Below, one piece after another: positions 1 through 9,038 of a stretch of DNA of 64,000 nt. A program made the translations under genes and the position numbers. Positions within the stretch are counted from its first letter, which is position 1. Each line of letters opens with the position of its first letter. The stretch comes from Sternotherus odoratus (lineage: Eukaryota > Chordata > Testudines > Kinosternidae). The notes under the pieces were generated by a model that was given only the letters and a program-made list of their open reading frames with translations, was not told the DNA's origin and ran no database searches. The stretch lies in contig JAVMKO010000001.1 in the NCBI GenBank assembly GCA_032164245.1, forward strand, positions 13,553,603 through 13,617,602. Direction: 5' to 3'.

Positions 1-930
1 CCAAGTCCATCTTGGGGGGAGGGGAGCCCAGAGCCAGGGCTCTGACCCTCCTCCTGTGACCCAAACTGGCTGCCTGGCCCCTCCCCTGCCCATTGCTCCT
101 CCTCTGGCCTTTGTCTCACTTCCCTAATCTGGTCTCATTCCCCATCATGGATCTCAGGTTACGAAGGGGTATCCATAGCATCCATGCAGGCAGCTGTGGC
201 AGCCTCCCCAAAAGTCACACACAGCATTCGTGCAAAACACTCACAGAGGCTCACATACAACATAACGGGGGGAAAAGCCCCACTTTGTCACATGATGTAA
301 TTATGTCAGGATGTTGTTTACTGATGACTGTTACTGGCTTTCAGGAGCTGTACCACAATGCCCCACACAATGCCCCCACACAGGGGAGGGGTCAGTTATG
401 CTAGGTGATGTAAGAGAGGTGTTTTTCTACTGATTTCTGTACAAGGGGTTTATGCTCCTTCTTTTCCTTTTATTAAAATCTTCCTTTTAAGATTCTGCCT
501 GCTTGTTTCTATTGGATAGATCCTGGTTTGGATCGGGCACGTCTCACAGAAAGTGAGGGATTTCTTTGTTTTCAAACCTCTCCCAGGTGAAGAGAGGAGA
601 TTTGAGAGGTGTTAAAGAAGGGGGTTCCAATTTACCCAACCCCATGATTTTGGGGGCTTAAATTGGTGGTGGCAGCGTTATTCCAAGTCCAAACTGGAGA
701 AGTTTGGGTTCTGGGGAAAAGTTTTAACCTAAGCTGGTAAAATAAGCTTGGGGGGTTATTTCTCCTTTCATGTGGGGTCCCCACATCTTTACCCTAGAGT
801 TCAGAGTGGGGAGACACAGCTTGACAGCAGGATAGCTCAGGGATAACAGGAGGAAAGGAAAGTGATGGTACAGGAGTATTATGTGTGGTACAGGAGCATT
901 ATGTTCCCTCAGCCATTTAATTTGAAAATT
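1..930. other. Non-genic sequence, possible old LTR-like fragment
   Basis: No gene is recognised. The stretch has an ATTAAA signal near 471, a T/C-rich run around 450-490, and a TGGTGGCAGCG string near 668 that resembles the primer-binding-site start next to a retroviral LTR. No partner LTR, TG...CA ends or gag/pol coding sequence is seen in the window, so an endogenous-retrovirus remnant is only a weak guess. Open frames here (for example 93-404) show no known domain. Confidence 0.2.
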
Positions 931-1318
931 GTACATTAAAAACAGCCTTGACTTACAAATCTCCAGACTCAGTTCAAAGTATTACATTCACATGTGTAAA
1001 GGAATCTGCCAGGCTTCTGCAAGCAGAAGTGGCTATCCATTGCAATATTAATATAACTTTTCTTGGAGATGGGAAAAGTTCACTGTGAAATGGAAGACCA
1101 AGAGACAGTTGAGGAGGCCAATGAGAGCATCAGGAGTTGCACAGGTGACTGCTTAGTGGGTTAGCAATTCAATTTCAGCTATTTGTTTTTAGTTGAATAT
1201 AGTCGATTATTTATAAGCCACGGCAACGATTTCTCCCTGAAGGTTTCCCTTTTCTAGACAGGTTCAGGCAGTCCTTTTTCTAATTTGTTCGCTTGCTAAT
1301 AGGACACACCCATGCTAT
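931..1318. other. Unannotated intergenic sequence
   Basis: No coding sequence, RNA gene or recognisable repeat is seen between the LTR-like stretch and the MITE-like repeat. Confidence 0.4.
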
Positions 1319-1613
1319 GTTTACTCCCCGGGGAGTTCTGCACCAAAAAAATTAAAATTCTACACACGGTATTTTAAAATTCTGCATATTTTATTTGTCA
1401 AAATAAGACAATGTAATCCGTCCAGCCCTGTGGCATCTGGAGCTCCCACTGACAGCTCCTGGCCGCTGAGGGTCCCGTGGTCAGCCCCACATGGTTGGGC
1501 TGCCATTATTTTTTCATGCAGAAATCACAAATTATGCATGAAAAAAAAATTATACAGGAAACATTAATTCTGTGCAGATTCTGCATTGTGCACTGGTGCA
1601 GAATTCCAGCAGG
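1319..1613. mobile_element. MITE-like interspersed repeat
   Basis: The two ends are imperfect inverted copies: GGAGTTCTGCACCA near 1328 on the left, and a right end near 1590-1610 whose reverse complement reads GGAATTCTGCACCA. The interior is AT-rich and contains several AATTCTGCA-type words. This looks like a non-autonomous DNA transposon of a family common in turtles and crocodilians. No clear target duplication was found, so the superfamily is not assigned. Confidence 0.5.
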
Positions 1614-2334
1614 GACGCACCTTGTCTCTTTCTCATTGCAAAGCATCCCTTACATAGAGCCAGAATGTTAAAATAGCTGTAGAGGGGGCCACTGCGGATA
1701 TGCACATCTGGATGCCATGAAGAAATGATTCTGAAGTTTTGTGGTAACCTGTTTTGTGGTCCTTCACAATTTCTTCCAGAAACGTGCTTAAAAAGTACTT
1801 GAAATCTTACTCTGCCACTGCTCTTATTCTTTTTTTTTTTCATTTGAGAGAGTATTTTGAAAATTGTTCCTTGTCTTGTTCATTCCCGAGGTTCTTCTCA
1901 TATAACTAAGGGCTGGTCCCCACTACAACGTAACATGGACTTTAGCAACGTTAAGTCGACATAAACCTGTACCCGTCCTCACACGGACGCCATTTGCGTT
2001 GATTTAAAGGGCCCTCAAAATCGACTTCTGTACTCCTCCCTAACGAGAGGAGTAGCGCTGAAATCGATCTCTCTGGGTCGATTGTGGACTAGTGAGGATG
2101 CATGGGACGTTATTGGCCTCCAGAGGCTGTCCCACAATGCTCCATTCTGACTGCTCTGGACTGCCTCACTGCTCCACTGTGACCGCTCTGGACAGCACTC
2201 TCAACTCGCTGCTCTGGCCAGGTAGACAGGAAAAGACCCGGGAACATTTGAATAGCATTTCCTGTTTGGTCAGCGTGGCCAGCTCACCTGCACAGCTCAG
2301 TCGCCATTCAGAGAAATCAGCAGCACAAGCCGCC

Positions 2335-2887
2335 ATGCAGAGCTCAGCATCACAAGACGCCATGCAGAGCTCAGCAGCACAGGAGACCAACCGGAGGAAA
2401 AGAGCTCCAGCATGGTCCAATCGTGAGGTGTTGGATCTGATCGCTATCTGGGGAGAGGAATCCGTGATGTTGGAACTCCGCAACAACAAAAGGAATGCCA
2501 ACACGTTTGCCAGGGTCTCCAAGGCCATGCTGGAAAGGGGCCACAACAGGGATGCCCAGCAGTGCCGTGTGAAAATTAAGGAGCTGAGGCAAGCATTCCA
2601 GAAAGCCAAGGAGGCAAATGGACGCTCAGGGGGCGCGCTGCGGACATGCCGGTTCTACAATGAACTAAATCAGATAATGGGGGGCGCCCCCACCACCATC
2701 GCACCGGTCTGCGTGGACTCCACCGATGGGATAATCATCAGGCCTGAGGAGGATTCGGATGAGGACGATGATGATGAGGAGGGAAATATCACGGAGCAGC
2801 AGGAGGCCAGCGGAGAAACCCTGTTAGCAGACAGCCAGGAGCTGTTTATCACCCTGGAGCCAGCACCCTCCCAAGCCTCCCAAGGGG
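2335..2887 (+). CDS. Harbinger MYB/SANT-like DNA-binding protein, exon 1
   Basis: Encodes the accessory DNA-binding protein that, in PIF/Harbinger elements, binds the transposon ends and helps bring the transposase to the nucleus. The ATG at 2335 follows a strong GCCGCC Kozak context, so I prefer it to the in-frame ATG at 2092. About 20 residues on comes the trihelix/MYB-SANT domain (starting KRAPAWSNREVLDLI), with conserved W residues, then QCRVKIKELRQ and RFYNELNQIMG. An acidic run (EEDSDEDDDDEEG) follows. A GT donor lies after 2887 (GTAAGT). The frame can also read on to a stop at 2925, and ATTAAA at 2929 could end a short form. Confidence 0.75.
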
Positions 2888-2997
2888 GTAAGTGTTTTTT
2901 TTTTAAGGGATTACATGACTCATGATTATTAAAGGAAGCATTTATTAATGAGTAACTTGCCCTAAGGACTTAGCGTGCTTTCATTGCTGGTCAGTTT

Positions 2998-3288
2998 CTA
3001 CTCAAAGAGTCTGTCAATATACTCCGGTATTGACCGGAAGTCCTCTACGGACATTTCAATGAAGCTATCCAGGAGGTAGCGATGAATCTTCCGCACCAGA
3101 TTTCTGGGGAGAGCCGCCTTATGTAGTCCCCCGTGATAGGAGACCATCCCACGCCACGAAAGTAGTAAATAGTCTGGTATCATTGAGCAGGCTAGCATTG
3201 CGGCGAATGGCCCAGGACTTTGCAGTGACTCAAGCAGCATGCGTTCTCTATCTCTCTGAGAAATTCTAAGCAAAGTGATGTCATTCAT
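2998..3288 (-). CDS. Uncharacterised 96-aa ORF inside Harbinger element
   Basis: An uninterrupted minus-strand frame from ATG (3286-3288) to a stop at 2998, lying between the two exons of the MYB-like gene on the opposite strand. The product is a small mixed-charge protein with helical character, starting MNDITLLRISQRDRERMLLE and ending SIPEYIDRLFE. I recognise no domain. A minus-strand AATAAA lies at 2941-2946, about 50 bp past the stop, and a GC-rich stretch lies just upstream of the start (3365-3425). These suggest a real transcription unit, but a chance ORF or an exon of the transposase transcript is possible. Confidence 0.4.
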   Translation of the reverse strand: MNDITLLRISQRDRERMLLESLQSPGPFAAMLACSMIPDYLLLSWRGMVSYHGGLHKAALPRNLVRKIHRYLLDSFIEMSVEDFRSIPEYIDRLFE

Positions 3289-3910
3289 GGTTGCCTGTTT
3301 GAAATAAGGACTGCAATTAGTAGGGAGATAAAGGTTCCCAGCTGCAAAGTAATCTTTTCCGCTGAAGACCGACCGCGCGCGGCCCCCCCGCTCCCGAACG
3401 CGCCCCCGCCCCCCCCCCCCCGCCAGCCCGTAGCGGTAGCTAGCAGGGATTTTGAAGAGTCTGCAAGCGGTTGCTTCTGCTTAAGACCCCCAGCCAGCCC
3501 TTAGCGAAAGATTTTTGGTTTTGTTTTGCAGTTCGCGGTTCACTGGGAGCCACGTGGTGGGGGGAGGAGGAATCCACGTGGTGGGGGGGAAGGGTGTGGG
3601 GTTACTCTAGAATATCCAAGTGCTTCTTTTAAATATGGATTTCAGCTTACCATGGCCGGCTGCATGGTGATTTCAGAAGCCGTGTTGTGCTGAGGCTCGC
3701 ATATGTGTGTGAGATGCTGTGACCTTTTCTGTGAGCCATTCAGTCACTTTTAGGTGTGGAATATGACCTTGTACAGAAATCATATCAGGCCTCTGAATAC
3801 TGAGGTTGCCAGTTGCATAGTACTACCATTGTGATCCATCCGAGAATGCATCTGTCTCATAACCTTGAATGTATCTGTCTCATAACTTTGAACGTTTCTT
3901 TGCTGCACAG

Positions 3911-4405
3911 CTGCACAATTATCTCAGAATCCGCCATCCTGCTCCTCATGCCGTGCATCGCAGATACAAAAGCGTAAAAAGAAAACGTGATATTTTCAAT
4001 GAACTACTGGAAAACTCGCGCGCTGAGGCAGCCCGCCAGACGGAATGGAGGGAAAGATTGCTCCAGTCAAGGCAGGAATCAAGAGCCGCAGCAGAAAAGA
4101 GTGAAGAAATGTGGCTGGAGCGTGAAGAAAGACGACAGCAGCGTGAAGAAAGGCGGATGGATGCTTTGCTCCGGATAATGGAGGATCAAAGCAACATGCT
4201 CAGGTGTTTGGTGGAGCTGCAGCAGGACCAAAGATCGCTTCTGCAGTCTCTGTCTAACCACCTCCCCCGCTCCCCAAGTCCCATAGCTTCCCCACCCAAA
4301 CGTGGGGTGAGAACCCGGGGGGGGGGGAAGCTCCAGAGACCAACCCACTCTACCCCACAAGCCAGCATAAGCAGCAGCAGGATGAGTTTATCTAAAAACT
4401 TTTAA
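3911..4405 (+). CDS. Harbinger MYB/SANT-like protein, C-terminal exon
   Basis: This open segment encodes the C-terminal part of the MYB-like accessory protein: a basic KSVKRKRD start, then a long charged helix rich in Glu/Arg/Gln (SRAEAARQTEWRERLLQSRQ and onward), a predicted coiled coil for self-association, then a Pro/Ser-rich tail with SPKR-like motifs. Proteins of this layout are common in turtle genomes. A T-rich acceptor ending TTGCTGCACAG precedes 3911, but its phase does not match the donor at 2887, so the exact junction is unresolved. An alternative acceptor is at 3963. AATAAA at 4556-4561 is the likely poly(A) signal. Confidence 0.65.
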   Translation: MHNYLRIRHPAPHAVHRRYKSVKRKRDIFNELLENSRAEAARQTEWRERLLQSRQESRAAAEKSEEMWLEREERRQQREERRMDALLRIMEDQSNMLRCLVELQQDQRSLLQSLSNHLPRSPSPIASPPKRGVRTRGGGKLQRPTHSTPQASISSSRMSLSKNF

Positions 4406-4587
4406 AAGCTGCTGTGTCTTGGCCCCCCTCCTCTCTCCCCTTCCCCCCCTCCTCTCTCCGTTCTTCCACCACTGCGACTGCTGGTTTCCCTCCTCCCCCA
4501 CCCCGTTCTGGGCTACCTTGCCAGTGATCCCCTGTATTTGTGTTTGTGATGAAGCAATAAAGAAAGCATGATTTTTAAAATAGTGAA

Positions 4588-4593
4588 TTTATT
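4588..4593 (-). promoter_or_regulatory. Poly(A) signal for Harbinger transposase
   Basis: TTTATT on plus reads AATAAA on minus, about 90 bp past the transposase stop. The MYB-like gene on plus has its own AATAAA at 4556-4561, so the two convergent transcripts would overlap at their 3' ends. Confidence 0.5.
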
Positions 4594-4684
4594 TCCTCTG
4601 CAAGCATCGGGAGGGGGGAGGGAAAGAGGGTGCAAGGACGGCAGACTTAGGGCCGAGCAGAGCAAGGGAGCGGGTTGTCAAAAG

Positions 4685-5990
4685 TCATCTTGGGCACTCA
4701 TAAAACTGGTTTTCAAGGCATTCCCTGAGGCGCAGCGCATCATGGTGCGCTCTTCTACTTTCCCTGCTGTTTGGCTGCTGGTAAGCAGCGGACAGGAAAT
4801 TTGCCTCTGCTTCCCAGCCCGCCATAAACGTTTCCCCCTTGCTCTCACAGAGATTGTGGAGCACAGAGCAAGCAGCAATAACAATGGGGATATTTCTCTC
4901 GCTGATGTCTGAGCGAATAAGTAATGAACGCCATCGCCCCTTCAGTCGTCCAAATGCACACTCTACTGCCATCCTGCACTTGCTCAGCCTGTAGTTGAAC
5001 AGCTCCTGAGCCCTGTCCAGGGCTCCTGTGTAGGGCTTCATAAGCCAGGGTATTAGGGTGTAGGCTGGGTCCCCAATGATAACGATCAGCATTTCCACCC
5101 CACCCCCCCCAAGGAAATTTTCTGGTCGGGGAAGAAAATCCCCTGCTGCAGCTGTCTAAAAATCCTAGAGTTCCTGAAAACACGAGCTTTCCCGGCCATC
5201 CCACGTACAGGTCGGTGAAACGTCCCTTGTGGTCAACCAGTGCTTGCATGACCATAGAATAATATCCCTTCCGGTTTCTGTACTCTGCGGCCTCGTTGTC
5301 CGGTGCCAGGATAGGGATATGAGTCCCATCTATAGCCCCACCACAGTTAGGGAATCCCATGGCGGCAAAGCCATCTATTGTGGATTGCAGGTTTCCAAGG
5401 TTTATAACCCTGGGTAGCAGCAGCTCGACGATTGCTCTGCTTACTTGCATCACAGCAGACCCCACTGTAGATTTACCCACCCCAAACTGATTCGCGACTG
5501 ACCGGTAGCTGTCTGGCGTTGCAAGCTTTCAGAGGGCTATCGCCACTCGCTTCTCAACTGTGAGGGCCGCTCTCATTTTGGTATTCTCGCGCCGGAGGGC
5601 CGGGGACAGCAAGTCACAAAGTTCCATGAAGGTGCCCTTTCGCATGCGGAAGTTTCTGAGCCACTGGGAGTCATCCCAGACCCACAGCACTATGCAATCC
5701 CACCAGTCAGTGCTTGTTTCCCTGGCCCAGAATCGGCGTTGCATGGCATGAGCCTGCCCCATTGCCACCAAATTTGCCAGATTGTCAGTCGCCCTACTTC
5801 CAAAAACGTCAGTGTCCCTGTCCCTGCTGTGCATGTCCACATCCATCTCCTCATCACTGCCGTCAGGTTCTGGAAAGCGCAGTTGTCTCTGGATCGCATT
5901 CCTCTGCAGGCGGTACAGCATAAAATCCACAACAGTGCGCGAGGTCCTCACAACAGCCAGTACTGCAGCGGTGCCATCAGCGGGCTCCAT
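4685..5990 (-). pseudogene. Harbinger (HARBI1-like) DDE transposase, broken
   Basis: Catalyses cut-and-paste transposition in PIF/Harbinger elements; it is an RNase H-fold DDE nuclease of the DDE_Tnp_4 family. The start is at 5990 (MEPADGTAAVLAV). The N-terminal segment contains a helix-turn-helix region. The catalytic residues are all visible: first Asp in AIDGTHIPI (codon 5328-5330), second Asp in IIGDPAY (codon 5069-5071), and Glu in VECAFGRLKGRW (codon 4961-4963), with about 35 residues between the last two. Three lesions break the frame: an in-frame TGA near 5530, a one-base shift near 5190, and another in a C-run at about 5098-5112. The final segment reads open to the stop at 4685. Confidence 0.85.
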
Positions 5991-6343
5991 GCTTGCCGCG
6001 CTATAGCGTTAGTGAGGTGCGGAGAAAGGGCGCAAATAATGGGATCCGTACCCACAGTGCACCGCTCGAAATGGGGTCGGAGGCACGAAAAAAGGGCCCG
6101 AAATTATGAAATGCCTACCCATAGTGCAGCACTCGAAATGGTGCCTGCTGGGGACTCCGGGAACTGTGGGATAGGTACCCACAGTGCAACGCTCGCTAAG
6201 TCGACGCTTCCAACAGTTGTGCGGACAGACACTGCCGACTTGCTGTGCTTTGTGGGGACGCACAAAATCGACTCTATACAGTCTGCTTTAAAAAATCGAC
6301 TTAAAGGAAATCGACCTACTGCTGTAGTGAAGACATACCCTAA

Positions 6344-7670
6344 TATTACAAAATCAACAAACCCCAAAACCACAAGATGTACTACTTCTTACTGCCTTTT
6401 GCTACCTAACATCTCTTTTCCTCAGTCAGATCTCTTGAGAAGAGCCAGGAAAAGACAACTGACAAGCCTGTCTCATTCCCAGCTGCAGGAGAGCCTTCTG
6501 AGCGAATATTCCACCTGTTCTCATCTGGGCACTTCCCAAAACATTCTGTTGCTGTTTTAACAGCAGTACAGTGTGTAACCCATATTCTCACAGCAATCCC
6601 TTCAGCTTCCATTCCTCAAACACAGTCACAAGAATCCACCCATAGAAATCAATTACCGCAGCTACACCTGGAAGAAATATCCGTAATCAGCTGCAGGCCC
6701 AATGGCACTTAGCCACTAGCCACTCCAGCTCCAACAGGTTATAGGAAGCTGTACAATGAACCTCCCGACATCCCCTAACAGCCAGCTTCAGATAAGTCCC
6801 GACTGAGGCTAGTAATGGGGACATTACCTCATACTATGCCTCCCCAGCTCAATCCTATCATTCCTTCCAGCTTGCCATAGGGATCTGCTCCTTGATTCTA
6901 TTCTGATCCTCTTCTATTTCTTGCACATTTGCAGCAAAATCAAGAGGACTTTGCAAACTAAAAGTAATGTGTACTTTGGTGTGCTGCTAATCCATTTATT
7001 TGGATCCTCTTACTGCTCCTCTGGGCTACCATGATCTTCTCTATCAGCCCACCCATCTGCTCTCTTAACTTCCACTGCGGCTACATTAGCATCCCTGTCA
7101 ACTCACAAGGCCACTCTGTCAGCTCCTCCAATCTCCTCTTCCAATGAGAGACTGTACTAAAATATAATGCTTGTGACATAGAACACCGATGTGAGCTAAA
7201 ATCTTGAAAAGTTGCTACTGCGCCTGCTCAGACGCTGTATTTCCCCAAATGTTTAAAATTCATACAACTGAAATGGTTTAGGCCACTTTAGGAAATAGCA
7301 GCCTGCTTTTCAAGTTCTGAAAAATTAAAGCATTTTTGTCCCAGGGAGAATATGGAACCCCCCCCCCCCACCTAATTAGAAAATAGATTATATGAATTTC
7401 ATACCTGTGGGAGATTGACATCCCTGGAGACCAATTCCTTATTCATTAGGAGTATGTGTGCAGCAGCAATGTAAACTTCCTTGACCCTACCAACCACTAA
7501 TAAGGCTCTCTTTTGATTTGGAGATGCTGCCTTTAGGGATGAAAGGATAGTTCAAGTCTCCATGACCTATTCATCCTTCACCCCTTTGCTGAAGCAGATG
7601 ATAGTGTTAATGGAGGTGAATTTTTTGGGTGACATGCACAGATTCAGTGGAAATTAACTGACAAAAACCA
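6344..7670. other. Intergenic sequence without recognised features
   Basis: No gene or clear repeat structure is seen between the Harbinger element and the degenerate Penelope-like tail. The open frame at 5739-6560 overlaps the Harbinger end and is not protein-like. Confidence 0.4.
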
Positions 7671-7780
7671 GACCTGAAAAAGCTCTGTGTAAGTTAAAAT
7701 GCTTGTCTCTTTCACCAAGAAAAGTTGGTCCAATAAAAGACAAAATATCTCATCCACATTGTCTCTCTAAACACCAACTA
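7671..7780 (+). mobile_element. Degenerate Penelope-like retroelement tail (family B)
   Basis: Contains CCTGAAAAAGCTCTGTGTAA followed by CTTGTCTCTTTCACCA and GTTGGTCCAATAAAAGA. The same words occur in better copies near 29411 and 57645. The hammerhead-like core is decayed here: the GAAA block reads AAAA. Confidence 0.5.
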
Positions 7781-8461
7781 GCAATCATTGGGAAACAACT
7801 TTCAATAAATACCATCCTGGGCTGCATTTGAGTGAATGATCTAGGCGCTAAGGGTATAATACCCCATTTAAAACCACTGAGCCATTCATCTTCAAAGACC
7901 ATTCAAAAAAATCAAGCTGTAATCACTGAGAAGTGCTTTCGTTTTCTACAGTTTCATTGGAAAACATTTGGCATTTTGGTTACTGTAATAGAAAATCTAG
8001 TCAACTTAATGTAAGTCAACTTAAAAAGAAATCCTAAAAATCAGAGGTTGCACTTACAGGCTCCCTGAACATGTCAACTTTTCTCTCTTGTCCCCCTCCC
8101 CAAGTCTGTAGTTCTACCCATTTTTTAAAAAATATACCCCAATCTTTTATTCTTGCAGACCAGTCTGTATTTTCATTGATCAGCCCTTATCTATCTGCCA
8201 CTGCATCTTTCCTTGAAAGAGTTTCTATCAATCCCGACAGCTCTATGCTCTTATTGCACTGACTGGACACTGCTGGAAGCTATGTCTCCAGCTGTCACAG
8301 AGACAACATATCACCAGGAAAGCATGGAAGCCTGCAGAAGCCCCACTTCGGCCTGTGTACGTAATGTTACATCACAACAAGGGTTGGGCTGGGCCAATAG
8401 TTGTAGCCTGGAAGCCAAGCTGTGGGGCTGACTCATGCAGGAAGTTCTTAAATGTTTTGGA

Positions 8462-8560
8462 TACATCCAGGGAAGTGGGTATTAGCCCACGAAAGCTTAT
8501 GCTTCAATACTTTAGTTAGTCTTTCAGGTGCCGCAGGACTCTTTGTCACTTTTGGATACA
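8462..8560 (+). mobile_element. Penelope-like retroelement tail (family A)
   Basis: Shares GAAGTGGGTATTAGCCCACG, AAAGCTTATGC and TTTAGTTAGTCTTT with the copy at 17262-17391, followed by the AGGTGCC(A/G)CAGGACTCTTTGT tail. The stem GTGGGT/GCCCAC and the following GAAA are intact, but the upstream CTGANGA block is mutated (CCAGGGA). It ends about 220 bp before the CpG-rich PRPF18 promoter. Confidence 0.6.
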
Positions 8561-8749
8561 GTTGTGTACTATTGTCTATAATGATGTTTTCCCTTTAATT
8601 TCTTGTCTTGTGTATGTGGATCTAATTAGTGAGGCTGGTGAACTACTTTTACCACTACGAAAATCACCATTCCCCCCCTTTAATCCACTGTTGAATTGGC
8701 AGGGCACACGCACTCACACCCACCAGCTCACACAACCACTGTGCACACA

Positions 8750-8972
8750 CTCTGCCCCGCCCGCCCGATGTCCAACGCTCTCTCTCCCTCCCGGGAGGTG
8801 GGGATCGGCAGGGGGCGCTGCAGGCGCTCAGCTCCAGCCTGGCTCCCTCAGCCCGACTTCCGTCTAGAAGCGCCCAGCTTGCCGGAACTGACGTCAGTCG
8901 TGTCGCCGCGGCGTTTCCGGTGGCGTTGGTGTTGTTGGAGTGGGAACCCGGCTGCGGAGCTCGGCGCGGGAC
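8750..8972 (+). promoter_or_regulatory. PRPF18: PRPF18 CpG-rich promoter and 5' UTR
   Basis: A GC- and CpG-rich, TATA-less stretch directly upstream of the PRPF18 start codon, running on into intron 1. It contains a perfect CRE palindrome TGACGTCA at 8889-8896, CCGGAA (ETS-type) at 8882-8887, ACTTCCG (reverse ETS) at 8856-8862, and a CTCF-like GGCAGGGGGCGCTGC at about 8807-8821. This fits a housekeeping splicing-factor promoter. The transcription start cannot be fixed from sequence alone. Confidence 0.75.
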
Positions 8973-9038
8973 ATGGACATTCTCAAGGCGGAGATCAACA
9001 GGAAGCGGCAGCAGCTGGAGGAGAAGGAGCTCGTGGGG
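8973..9038 (+). CDS. PRPF18: PRPF18 coding exon 1
   Basis: Residues 1-22, from the ATG after GGCGCGGGAC to a donor at GGG|GTGCGG. This donor gives the same residue count as the human protein. An alternative GT three codons earlier would shorten the join. Confidence 0.93.

Larger units (their letters stand above)
1910..6340. mobile_element. PIF/Harbinger DNA transposon, near full length
   Basis: A 4431-bp element. The left end GGGCTGGTCCCCACTACA and the reverse complement of the right end GGGTATGTCTTCACTACA form an imperfect terminal inverted repeat. It is flanked by TAA at 1907-1909 and 6341-6343, the 3-bp target duplication typical of PIF/Harbinger. It carries the two genes expected of the superfamily: a MYB/SANT-like DNA-binding gene on plus and a DDE transposase on minus, arranged convergently. 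An extra minus-strand ORF lies between them. The transposase has at least three lesions, so the copy is probably not autonomous, but its structure is well preserved. Confidence 0.92.

Noticed and set aside
2166..2609. 147-codon minus-strand open frame
   Set aside because: Antisense shadow of the MYB/SANT-like domain.
2887..3911. Simple intron joining the two MYB-like exons
   Set aside because: The donor at 2887 leaves one base but the acceptor at 3910 begins a codon; the phases do not match, so this join was not asserted.
5739..6560. 273-codon plus-strand open frame
   Set aside because: Antisense to the transposase start and crosses the Harbinger end; no domain.
9031..9036. Earlier donor GTGGGG for PRPF18 exon 1
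   Set aside because: It would shorten the protein at a position where the GGG|GTGCGG donor gives the expected 342 residues.
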